The position numbers were made by a program, and so were the translations under genes. From the NCBI GenBank assembly GCA_009363875.1, contig CM018685.1, positions 59,505,648 through 59,569,647 of the forward strand: a DNA stretch of 64,000 bases. Reading direction: 5' to 3'. Source of the DNA: Mikania micrantha. Lineage: Eukaryota > Streptophyta > Magnoliopsida > Asterales > Asteraceae. Shown here piece by piece: positions 44,308 to 55,129 of this stretch. The stretch's first letter is position 1. The number at the start of each line of letters is the position of its first letter. Below the pieces are notes generated by a model, which made no database searches, was not told where the DNA came from, and was given only the letters and a program-made list of their open reading frames with translations.

Positions 44308-46757
44308 GAGCCTGTAATAATTCTTTTTTTTTTTTTTTAATTCATGTGTGTGTGTGTGTTTTTCGAGCGAGTCTGGTGCGGTGTTAATGTGTTATAATTC
44401 TAGCGGTCTTATAATGACAGGAATCAACAATTTTCAAAATTAATCTATTAATTTTTAATTTTTCTTTCAATAAAATAAAAATGGTAGTTAAAAGAGCTTT
44501 CGAAAAATAGTGCTACGCAATTTTTAAAATAATATAACTAAATAATATCAGAATTTTCAAGACATGAAATTGTCTTTTTGACTTAAAAGAAAGATAGTTT
44601 GTTATGTCATTTTCATTTTATTAATCTTCCCATAATCATATATAAATTAGATTGTTTTTTAAGATTAACTTAATTGAAACACTTCAATATTAACCAGGTT
44701 GTTCAAAAACATCATAAATCCAAAAAAAATCCGAAGTTCGAAACCTGAAAAAACCAATCCAAATTTTAATTGAAAGATATGATCGATGTTGAATGATCAA
44801 TCAAAAGATGATGTTAAACTTATGACTTGCGTATATATAACTAGTACTAAGTAGGATATTGTGTTCATATAGAATTGAGGGAACGTTCTATTCTGGTGAC
44901 AATTAATTGATTGACTGAATAATAGAAAGTAATTTGGATTGAATTGAGAAAACCGTTGTAAAGCAACAAAATTGGTTTCTGATTTGAAAACAATCAAAAA
45001 TAGACAATTACTCTTAGGCTTTAGGTTAAAGATTCACAATATTGGGTTAAACTTAAGGACAATCACATGGAATGATTTATTTTTTAATTGGTTGGATGAA
45101 AGTGATAAAAAAAAGGAAGAAATGTATAAGATTTGTGCACTCATACAATTATTAATCTAAATATGTGAAGCAACATATAAATATCAATGAGCAAAATATA
45201 CAAGAAACAAAAACTGATGACGAAACACATATACTGAAAAATAAGAATTTTTTTGGTGATCAGTAGGGCCCGTCTTGGGAGAGGGCGAGGTGAGCGACCG
45301 CCTCGAGCCCGGCGTTTTTAGGGGCACGAAATTTAAAAAAATATATATATTATAAAAAAAAGTTTATAAAACATAGGACCCAACAAATTTCGATAGAATA
45401 TCGTTGGACTCGCAATCTGTAGGGAGTTTAAACTACTCCGGCAACTACTACCCTTTCCAACTTGAAATAATGTTTGGTATCCCACACGAAACTTATTTTT
45501 ATTTATTTATTTATTTTTCATATAAGAAGTTGCACGTTTTGTTGATTTTAAAACCTTTAATTTTCTTATATCATTTTAAAATTTTTTAAAACACACGTAT
45601 TATATAATTAGCTTTCTACCAAATCTTAAAAATTGATTCAAATGAATATATTATGTTTTTTTTTTTGAACGGTCAAATGAATATATTATGTATACATGCA
45701 TGTAAAAAACATTAGATGAATATCTCATTCAATTATAAGAATTAAATATATCTTTAATATGAAAGTGACAAAAAGTCTAGTCATTTATTAGTAGAAGTTA
45801 AATCTATCATTTTTATACTTTTAAACTATCACAAACTAAATTATTTTTTGCTTTGATTTGAATATGTGATCTCTAATATAAGATTTAACAACTATATCAA
45901 GTAACTTGATCGAGACCGACACAAGAAATGGGTTTAAGTTGAGGATTGTTTAACCAAAGATGACTATGACGGCATAATTAAGTATGAAATGTGTTGCTCT
46001 AGACGCCTAATAATGTTACAAACCTGTAAAAAAAATTTCAAAACAAAACACGTTTGTTTTACACGAGTTTTCAAGGTTTTCACACTAAAATAAGGTTTTC
46101 ATTTTATTAATCCCCTATATATATATATATATATATATTATTTTTAGGTAATGTTAATTGATAGAATTGAGTCAAATGCGTTAGTTTCATTATAAATACC
46201 TCGAGAAAGAATTAGTCAATACCTATATTTTATGTCTTTATTGTAGAAATCAAATAAGAAATAAAAAGTACTAATTTAAAGATAATTTTTTACTCAATTT
46301 AAACCATATGGAGTACAAGAGTTTGAAGTGGTATCGATCATCTTACTTTTATTCAAACATGATGTCTAAAGTCTAATTAGGCGGACTTATTGACATTTAT
46401 ACCAATATCTTAGACCATGACCGACCTACAAATATAATACAGGATTGGATCTAATAAAGGGATTGGATCTAATAAGAAAAAAAAATTGTCAAATAAAAGT
46501 AAGGAACCACTAATAGTTTGACATTTAACATACTAAAATCATATAAATAGACATCCAGTATGAAAACAAAAGCTAGTATAATAAAAATCTGGTACAAAAA
46601 ATAAAAAATGCAGTCCAACAAATCTAAAATCTAAATACAAAAAATAATAATTAAATACAAAAAAAAAAAGAAAAATTCAGCACAAAAATAATAAAAATCG
46701 AATGCAGAAAACAAAAATAGAATAAATAAAACAAATATCCAGCACAAAAAAATATAA
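44308..46757. other. AT-rich spacer with TE debris
   Basis: A poly(T) run and (TG)n near 44328-44360, plus an AAATT run near 44186-44213 in the gene's intron. One possible hAT-type terminus (CAGTAGGGCCCGTCTTGGGA) is at about 45262, with no partner found. (AT)n lies near 46115-46138. No gene seen. Confidence 0.4.
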
Positions 46758-47357
46758 TCTTACTATCTTAATAAACAAAAATAATGTTTGTCACTTGTCA
46801 CAATTTTAGGCTATAGTGCCACTTGGCAATTTCATATCACCTTTTTAATTCTCACTCTTATTAAGTAAAAATATTAACTCTCATATTCAATAGATATAAT
46901 ATTAATAATATTATTGACATTTTTAATACTAAAAAGTTTTATAATCAATTAAAAATAATATTTTAATAATAAACACTTTAAAAAAAATCTAAGATATTAA
47001 TTTTTTCTAAAAATCAATATTTTCTAGAAATAAAAAAATTTTAAATTAGTATTTATTAGAATTTTTTTTTCTAAAAATTATGTATTCTAAAAAAAATTTT
47101 AAAAAATAAAATAGACTATAATACATAGATTTTAAAGAATAGTTTTTTATAAACAAATGACATTTTGTAGTATTAAAATTTTAAAAATTAATTTCTTTTA
47201 AAAATAAAGTTTTTGATCATTGTTTTATTACTTAAGTACTTAGTAATATGCATTTTAAACATTTTATATTAAACTATTATTTTATAATTTATAAATTTTT
47301 ATTGCTAAGTATTTAATATTTTATATTAAATCCGTGTAACACACGTGATATACTCTA
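46758..47357 (+). mobile_element. Non-autonomous Helitron-like element (600 bp)
   Basis: Begins TCTTACTATC after an A and ends CTAG before a T, the expected A/T target. A hairpin CGTGT-AAC-ACACG (47333-47345) sits 8 bases before the terminal CTAG. No flanking duplication. The interior is very AT-rich with no coding capacity. Confidence 0.65.
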
Positions 47358-48618
47358 GTTCATAAAAATATAATACAAAAATATACAGAACAAAAAAAAA
47401 TAAAAAAAATATGTCATACATAAATTATCTTTTCTTCTTTGTTTTAGGATGACACATGTCTAACTTTTATTGCTTGTAACTCTTATTAAGTAAAACTCTC
47501 TTCCTATTTATTCATTTCCCTGTGTGTGTAAGTGTGTGTGGGGGGGCTCGTGTTTGCGTTTGGATTACAGTTAATTCTCTTATATTATGAATACGTTAAT
47601 TTTATATCCTTAAATCATACATATTTAATGGTTCTTTTTTCTTTTTAACCAATTTATTAATCCTTATTTGAATGCATTCATAACTATAAAGCTCTTAATA
47701 GTATGAAACAGACAAGTACCGAGAATGTAGAGGTGCCAAGCTCTGATAGTTTTTCCCTCGATTATGCGATGTGAGATGATGATGGTTCAAGTCGTTCACG
47801 ATGTTGTTTCTCTCTTGTGATCGCTACTTGTCACCGTATGGCTGCGAATGAAGATCCGCGTCCGAGATCCAACCAATATCTGATGAACACCCTGTAGACG
47901 GACCAGTTTTGGCTTCTGGCGTGATTCAGGCTGACATACGTGAGATTTCGCTTACACCGTATCTTTCAAGATGATTCTTATCACCGTAGCGAGATGATTG
48001 AAGGCAGCCGTAGGTTTCTTGTGAATTTGCTCGTATGAGTAGATGGTAAGAAAGACCTGATATAATAACCTTTTAAAAAGAAAGCGTAAATCTTGTTACT
48101 AATAATTCTTGAGCCGATTCCCATTATCACATTAATACACGTCGGTTACTACAATATTTGTGTTGGAAGCAACTTGAATGTTTGATGGAGTATAAGCAAT
48201 TTTATAAAATATCAATTGACTCGAACTCCCATAATTCAAGGTTTTAATAATGGGTTGATTTCTCAATCAATTTTCTAACTCAGTCAGACATGGTTATTAA
48301 CATTAGTCCAGTGTTATTTAAATAAGATAGTTTAAATTTATTACAGTTAGAATAAACTATTCGATCCTTTTTTTTATGTTGTTAATAATGCTTGAATAAA
48401 TGGGTATCAATTAGATTGGTTATGTAAATAACTCGAATGCTTGATAATTGGCTCGCTCAATTTGTCGAAACTTATAATTAATAAAATTCGATTTTGTTAG
48501 TTATTTATTTATCATTTGACAATGTTATTTATTATGAACCCCTTTATCTACGTTTTTAATTTGTATATTTACTTAATAACATATTTATTTATTAATTCAT
48601 TACAGGTATTATATATTC
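47358..48618. other. Spacer, no gene seen
   Basis: (GT)n near 47520-47545, then about 330 bases of balanced composition (47740-48060) that looks like an old exon or element remnant. Frames are broken and I could not identify it. Confidence 0.35.
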
Positions 48619-49839
48619 TGTGACACCCCGTAAAATCCATGTCAGTTCGATTTTCTGATTTAGTATTATCTAAATGTTTAATCATACGTGGCACTTAAAT
48701 TAGAGTAATTTATTGTGACACATGTCACATGAGCCCAAGCACAAGCAGTATCGAGATGGTAATTCGAGGAATTATCGAAATTACACACACGTGTTGTGAA
48801 TCACGAACGTTGGTGAACTAACAAAAGAAATTCGAACATACAAAAATAACCTATACGTGAATACGATTCACGTGAGTAAAAAACTTGAAACATGTAGGTA
48901 AATACGATAACGAATTAAGCACATGAAAATTAACAATAAACGCGTATTGGTTAACACGACTAGAATGGAAATCAAACAAAACAAATAAGAAACTGGTCTC
49001 TAAACCCTTCACGGTTCGCGACGAATGAGCGGAAAGTTTGAATTCGATCGAAATGGGTCGCGATACGCGTCGCTTGATCATATTCCTCTTGGCAATATGC
49101 GACGAACCCATGAACCGAGACTCGACTAAATTGTCCTTGGTGGTATGCGATGACCCCACTTTAGCTCAAAACATTATAAATACCACCCTTCATCGACACT
49201 TAACCTCTTTACCAAAAACACAAACTACCACTTGCACTCTCGACCAGGAGCACCCCGCTGGAACATCTTCAACCCCTTGAAACCTCAACTCAAGCTTGAT
49301 CTTGAGTAATATTGAAGATTTGGAGACTTGGAACATGAAGGAAGTATTTGGATGGCTCGTTTCCACCATCACCTCCTTCATGGGAGCTAAATAACACTCA
49401 CCAGCCACATGCAAAGCCTTCTAGCTACTGTTCTAGTTAAATCTAGATATCCAAGACCTTGTGAGGTAGTTTTAAATGATTATTTACACTTAAAATACCT
49501 TCAAACACTTGCATGCACACATGAAACTCCAAGAACCAACACATACACGAATTTGATATGGCTTCTAGTTGATTGATGATGTTATGCTACTAATTTAATG
49601 TATGAGAATGATCTAATATGAGTTTTGTTTACATTTTGTGAAGATTCGTGCTAGTTACTATATAAGGAAACTTTAATGTGTAAGGTGATTGTTAGATCAT
49701 ATTCTAGACATGCAAGATGCTTTCAAATGATGATTATTTTCTATTGATGAGTTTATTAACATATAAGGATGCTTTATTTGTTGTAAAACATGTTATATTG
49801 CATAGCTTTCCAAATATGGAAACTTTACTTGGGCCTTTT

Positions 49840-49842
<3 letters not shown>

Positions 49843-49870
<28 letters not shown>
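49843..49870. repeat. (AT)14 microsatellite in E4
   Basis: Uninterrupted alternating AT followed by GCATG. Confidence 0.9.
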
Positions 49871-49873
<3 letters not shown>

Positions 49874-50689
49874 TGTTAAATAGTAAGATATGATAGAATA
49901 TGTCTTATTAAGATGATTTGAAAACTTGAATATGATTTAATGGGTAAAAGCATGATAAGAACGACAAACTTACTATTTATGAAAACTTTTGTTTAGTAAA
50001 GATGGTTAATAAAAATATTTGGGATGATATGATGTTGTATATCGTGATAGCATGAACGTATAAGATCTCTAAACTGGCTTGATATGATAATAAGTAATTT
50101 TGATGCAAACTTACTAAATATATAAACTTGCTATAAATAGTAACTTTTGTGTTTCTAAAGATGAAGCATAATGATTATGAAATGCAATATTTATCTTTGT
50201 AAACATACGAAGGAACTAACATACTCAAAATGATAAAAGACGACTTTAGATGCATAATTGATTAATGTGGAAACTTAGTATGAATAGTAACTTGTTTGAT
50301 GAACATACGTGATAACTGCTATGATTAGAAACATGATCAATAGAGACACATTATGCATGCGTGCCATATTTGGAAACCTTATGTGATATGACATGTTTAC
50401 GTGCACAACTTGTTATTTGAGGAAAGTTTGCAAAACACTAAGACAAAATGAATATTAACAAACTAAATGAATCACCAACGGGTCATCGAGTCAAACACAG
50501 TCAAACTTGGAGTTGTTTGGACACGAACACTGTCTAATGGACCGACGTGAACACAAACTCATATCACCTACGTGATATAGGTAACAGATAAGGAACATAC
50601 ATCTCACAGGAAAACCAAATCAATCATAGGTGATTTTATGACCCCTGTGCTCATAAACTATTTACAAACTCTGAATCGGGGGAGAAATC

Positions 50690-50900
50690 ATACAAACAAT
50701 TTTGACAAACATTTTGGACAGACACTTTTAACAAACATTTTAGACAAACATTTTGTACAGACATTTGGACAAACATTTTGGACACACACTTTCGACAAAC
50801 ATTTTAGACAAACATTTGTAGAGACATTCTAACAAACATTTGACAAACATTTTGGACGAGCATTTTTAACAAACATATCGGGACAAACGTTTTGATCCTC
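50690..50900 (+). repeat. ACAAACATTTT word array in E4
   Basis: About ten copies of (G)ACAAACATTTT(GG)AC-type words, spaced 15-25 bases, in the E4 LTR. Another example of a word array inside an LTR of this region. Confidence 0.75.
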
Positions 50901-51090
50901 AGACCAGCCAAACTTGATTGACAAACATTCTTGACACAAATCTGGGTCAAAACAAACCGGGCTAACATTAGTGACGAACACTCGGACATATTACTGGTTT
51001 TATTGTACAAACTCTATAAGTGTTGTATATCGTGTAAAGTTCTCGCAAAGTCGTACCGTTAATGAAATTCAACGAGGAGATCTTGGATAG

Positions 51091-51150
51091 TACTATTGGA
51101 TTTTGGACGATACTATTGGATTTTGGACGATACTATTGGATTTTGGACGA
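51091..51150 (+). repeat. Perfect 20-bp tandem repeat, three copies
   Basis: TACTATTGGATTTTGGACGA repeated exactly three times, following a partial copy. Perfect copies in an otherwise decayed LTR imply recent slippage. Confidence 0.9.
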
Positions 51151-51712
51151 ACCCCACCTGCTGCCAATAAAGACAGGAGGTCTGGACGGGTGCAATTTCG
51201 ACCTAACACACCATTACTGCATAGTAGGCATGGCAGAGGCAATGACAAACAGTCCAGTTTTGGTAGCGATGCAACTAACACTTAGGGTCTCAGATCTAGC
51301 AAACATTGATAAAACAATATATATGATCCAACTGCTTACATGCTTTTGAACTAAATATGTGAACTTACTAACTTTATGTTGACACACTTTAATATGTATT
51401 TCACAAGTAACCGTCACACTTAAGGGCATATGGTGCACTTAAGGAAATCCATTGAAGGATCATGCAGTTAGGGCATTGGAACAACATTATAAATTTCATT
51501 TAAATGTGTTAAGACAAACCTACCTTTATACAAGCTTCCGCAACATTATTTATTTTTGTTGTAACTTAACATAAAATTTTGGGATATTCTTTACTGATAT
51601 ACACGTATTTTCAAACTTATATATAGAGTCGTTTTATATGACCAATGTATCTGATCCTGCTACATCACACCCAACAGTGTGACTCCGCAAGTGGTAAATT
51701 TGAGAGAGTGAC

Positions 51713-51950
51713 ATTTTTCGGATATCTCGGATATCCGAACTATCCAAAAAATTTTTTTTTAATATTTCAGATAATATTTGAGTACGGATATTTTTTGAAT
51801 AATTTTTCTAATATTTCTTATAATTTTCGAATATTTGGATATCCAAACTAATTTTTTTAATATTAATTTCTTATCTTAGTTTGAATATCCGAAATTTCGG
51901 ACACAAGTTTGGATATTGAAATTTTTTATCTGAAAATAAACACCACTGAT
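51713..51950. mobile_element. GGATATCCG-word MITE relic
   Basis: CGGATATCTCGGATATCCGAA at the left, then degenerate GGATATTT words and AAACACCACTG at the right. Similar in style to the elements at 39799 and 42490 but more decayed. Confidence 0.45.
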
Positions 51951-51956
51951 ATATAT

Positions 51957-52515
51957 GGTTGGCAATTTCAGACACGGACACGTTAATACGGCACGCCAAG
52001 ACACGACTTTAACATGTTTCGTGTTTACCCTTAACATGTTTCTATCTAAAACAAGTCGACACGTTAAGAGCCGTTTATTTTTCGTGTTTAAACAGGTAAA
52101 AAAACCCGTTAAGACCCTTTAAAACATGTTTAAAATTTAAATTTTAAAATAAATAAATATAATAAAATATGTGGGTAACCGATTACCTTCTAAATTTTTT
52201 TAATTATTTAAACCTAGTTCCTTAACGGGTTCCTTAAATATTTCTAATTCTTTAACCCTAGTTTTTTAACGGGTCCTTAACACATTCTTTAGCATGTTTT
52301 TAACAGGTTATTTACCGGTCATTTATAGTGTTAATTATTAACAGGTTTCTTAACGAGTCATTTCCAGTTTGCGAGTTTTTAACGGGTCATTTCGGGTTTA
52401 CATGTTTTTGAAGGGTCGTATTCGTGTTTGTAAAGCAAACACGATAAGATTTCGTGTCATGAATTCATGTCGTACATATTCGTGTCTACCCTTTTCGTGT
52501 TTTGTGTCTCAACAT
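51957..52515. mobile_element. GACACG-word MITE
   Basis: Begins GGTTGGCAATTTCAGACACG and carries many ACACG, CGTGTTT and AACGGGT words; ends near CGTGTTTTGTGTCTC. The left end is the inverse of the right end at 42931-42945, which defines a family. Termini are approximate. Confidence 0.5.
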
Positions 52516-54300
52516 GTGTAATAGTCAAAGGTGTGTGACACTCCTGTCACTCGAAAGTTCATGCACCATTACACACAATCTGATACTAAAATCTAAACTT
52601 AAAAAACCAAACGTTAAACGCTAAATATAAAACATTAAAGCTAAAAATCAAGTGATAAAACATAAACTTTAAAGCTAAATGTTAAAACAAAAACACAAAA
52701 TTCAAAATTGTAGAATTCGACAAGATGATTATAACATCATTAAATGAGTTTAATTGGAGTTCATTTGGCCTATTTTTAATGTTTTAGAAATATTTTTTAA
52801 TTTTCTTGCATAAAATAAGATTTTTCTTAAATAAAAAATATAATAAATAGTTAACAATGAAAATTTATATAATATAAGACGTTATCTAGTATAAAATATG
52901 ATTAAAATTTTATATAATCTAATGCTTTAAGTAATAAAAATTACTTTTTTAAACACAATTTTTTCAAGTTTGTTTCATTAATATTTCGTTTTTGACACTG
53001 TTTTAAAATTATTATATTTTATAATAATTTCATTTTTTTAAGGTGTGTTTTGTAACATTAATATATTTCTAATGTATTAAAAAGCATTTTTATTAAAAAA
53101 ATGTATAAAAAACATATTTAATAATTAATAATATTATTTAATATAAGATATATTTAATAAGATAGATTGATGTGATCATTCAAAGTTAAGGCGCTTTGTA
53201 AATATATCATTAAGATAATCTTCTTGTATATATTAATGGCAAGATTACTACATCATTTGTTGCTCACCTCACTTAGCAGTGTTGGAATTTTATACTATTT
53301 AGTTCTTGAAAATTGAAATACATCATTTGTTATGGGATCATCAGCATTCGCTTCCATCCTTTTATATGTATTTCGTTGAATATAAATCCTAACAAAAAAA
53401 TAAAAATTAAACATGGCACCTGCATGAGTTTGTCCCTTTGCAAGAATAATGGTTTATTTGCAACAAAAATCATGACACATAATAGTACCAAGCAAACTTA
53501 TATCATGATCATTATTCACGAGATCAAACGAGTTAATTATAAATAAAACAACTCATACGCTTAAGAAGGTAGTCAAAGTGTGTTTATAGGTAATAGGTCA
53601 TTGTACTTCATAAATCATTACATTTAAATTATTCGACTACTCAGTAAATAACACTTTTTTTTTTATTACATTTAAATCAAACTGTTTATAAAAAAAAAAA
53701 AAGTAAAATTCCAAAAACAACCCAACCCTAAAATGAATCCATCTTGACATGCATCGAAACCCTTCCAATTTGCCGCCTTTATGATTAAGTTTTACAAGTT
53801 AGTACAGAGCTCAATCTAATCTATTAAGTAATGAGATATGGAAACATAAAGAAGAAAGGTCTTTTTCTGGTAGCATTCTTTAAAGGAGAAGAAGCAAGCA
53901 TTGCAATAAAAGAAATAACATTGATTCAGATCTAAAAATTGTAGTTTTTTGAGACTAAAGATAAAAGATTTCCTGCGAGATGATATCAATATCGTTTGCC
54001 AAAAGTAAAAAGGATTGTTCATCGAGAACGATACATAACAAAAATTTGAACTATTTTTAGCATTTTACCTTTGTTGGATCATGTATATCCCACTGATAGT
54101 TTACCTGTAATCTTTTTAAAGTATCACATTTGGCCAAAAGTTGCAGAAAATGCTAACCATAAAACTTTATGCAGAAGTTAAACAAAATGTCATAACTTTG
54201 TTAGATACTCAAATTGTTGTTTGCAGTTGAAATAAGCATATTTAAATCGTCTAAAAATCTCTAAGACTCGTACCCAGAAGAATATAACAAAGCAACACCT
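52516..54300. other. AT-rich region upstream of the carboxypeptidase gene
   Basis: No gene seen. Long A/T runs, several short frames without recognisable domains. The promoter and any signal-peptide exon of the downstream gene would be expected here, but I could not identify them. Confidence 0.4.
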
Positions 54301-54509
54301 ACCCATAATGGATCTAGTCATAAGTTACCTGTTTTCTTTGCCCTCAATGGTCATTGGCCCCTCTCATTTGCTACATCCCAAATGCATGATCCTTCCTCAA
54401 CTTCGCAGCATGCAAGAACAGGATTTGACTTCGTTAAGGGATTAAACTTGCACCCAAACCTAGATGCCAACATATATGAGCCAAACACTTCTGAATCGGT
54501 CAGCATTAC

Positions 54510-54842
54510 TGATGCAAATGGGTTAGATGTGGGCTCGGGTCCAGGTCCACATTTGTTATTGGATGGTTACGGTTAAGAGAAGGCCCATCCGAATGGGAAT
54601 CGCAAGACTTGATGATGTTTTTATCTTTATTTATTTTGTGTTTATCTTTAATTAATTTGTTTTATTTGGTCCTATGTTTTAGCCTTGGAATAAGGAGTAG
54701 CTAGTTATTTATTGATTGTTTGTTCATTGTTGAACTCAGTTTTTTGATTTGGAATAAAGCTTGAGGCTTGAAGTATTATCCGATTCCGGTTCTTTGATTG
54801 TGGGTTTTGATTATCAATTGGTTGCAAAGGTTATTTGCATCA
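54510..54842 (+). repeat. E5 5' LTR
   Basis: 333 bp, TGATGCAAAT to ATTTGCATCA. Contains TTTATTTATTTTGTG and AATAAAG words that could serve in polyadenylation. Confidence 0.9.
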
Positions 54843-54844
54843 GT

Positions 54845-54856
54845 TGGTATCAGAGC
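54845..54856 (+). other. E5 primer-binding site
   Basis: TGGTATCAGAGC, tRNA-iMet type, two bases after the 5' LTR. Confidence 0.9.
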
Positions 54857-54872
54857 GCCAGAGATACCGTTG

Positions 54873-55127
54873 ATGGAGCACCGTGGAGGACGGCATTACA
54901 GGCATCCCCGTCGATTCGCCGACCGAGGCAACGAGGACCCTAGACGTGACCCGCGAGACGTCGAAGAGATTGCACGACTGCAGCAAAAGATCCGGGATCT
55001 TGAACTGCAACAGGAAAGACTCGACGACGAGGAGACAGAGACAGATTCCTTTATTCGGGATGGGGACTTGGATCACGATTTCCCGCCTGATCATGAGGAA
55101 CCCACAAACCCCTTCGGTCCAGGATTG
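54873..55127 (+). CDS. E5 gag N-terminus, cut by a frameshift
   Basis: Starts MEHRGGRHYRHPRRF and has a coiled-coil-like EEIARLQQKIRDLELQQERL segment. The open frame runs to 55319, but the family sequence leaves it at about 55123-55130, where the text changes from NPFGPG in this frame to DPVRSLGIKVDIPEFDG one base back. A one-base indel is the simplest cause. It encodes the N-terminal arm of the capsid precursor. Confidence 0.6.
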
Positions 55128-55129
55128 AT

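Larger units (their letters stand above)
48619..51684 (+). mobile_element. E4: degenerate solo LTR of a Ty3/gypsy element
   Basis: Starts TGTGACACCCCGTAAAATCC and ends near ...CAACAGTGTGAC. Close to the right end is a block GTGAACTTACTAAC/TTATGTTGACAC followed by TTTCACAAGTAAC, which parallels the AACTCACCAACC/GTGTTGAC/TTCTCAG block of E1, E2 and E3. No internal coding region or primer site was seen, and no target duplication could be matched. It is old and decayed. Some interior frames (for example 49038-49280) are open by chance. Confidence 0.5.

Noticed and set aside
45262..45330. hAT element end (CAGTAGGGCCCGTC...)
   Set aside because: No matching second end or duplication found within reach.
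47740..48060. Possible exon of balanced composition
   Set aside because: No continuous frame in any direction and no splice-supported model.
49038..49280. 80-codon frame in E4 (NSIEMGRDTRRL...)
   Set aside because: Sits inside a degenerate LTR and has no homologue I recognise; probably chance.
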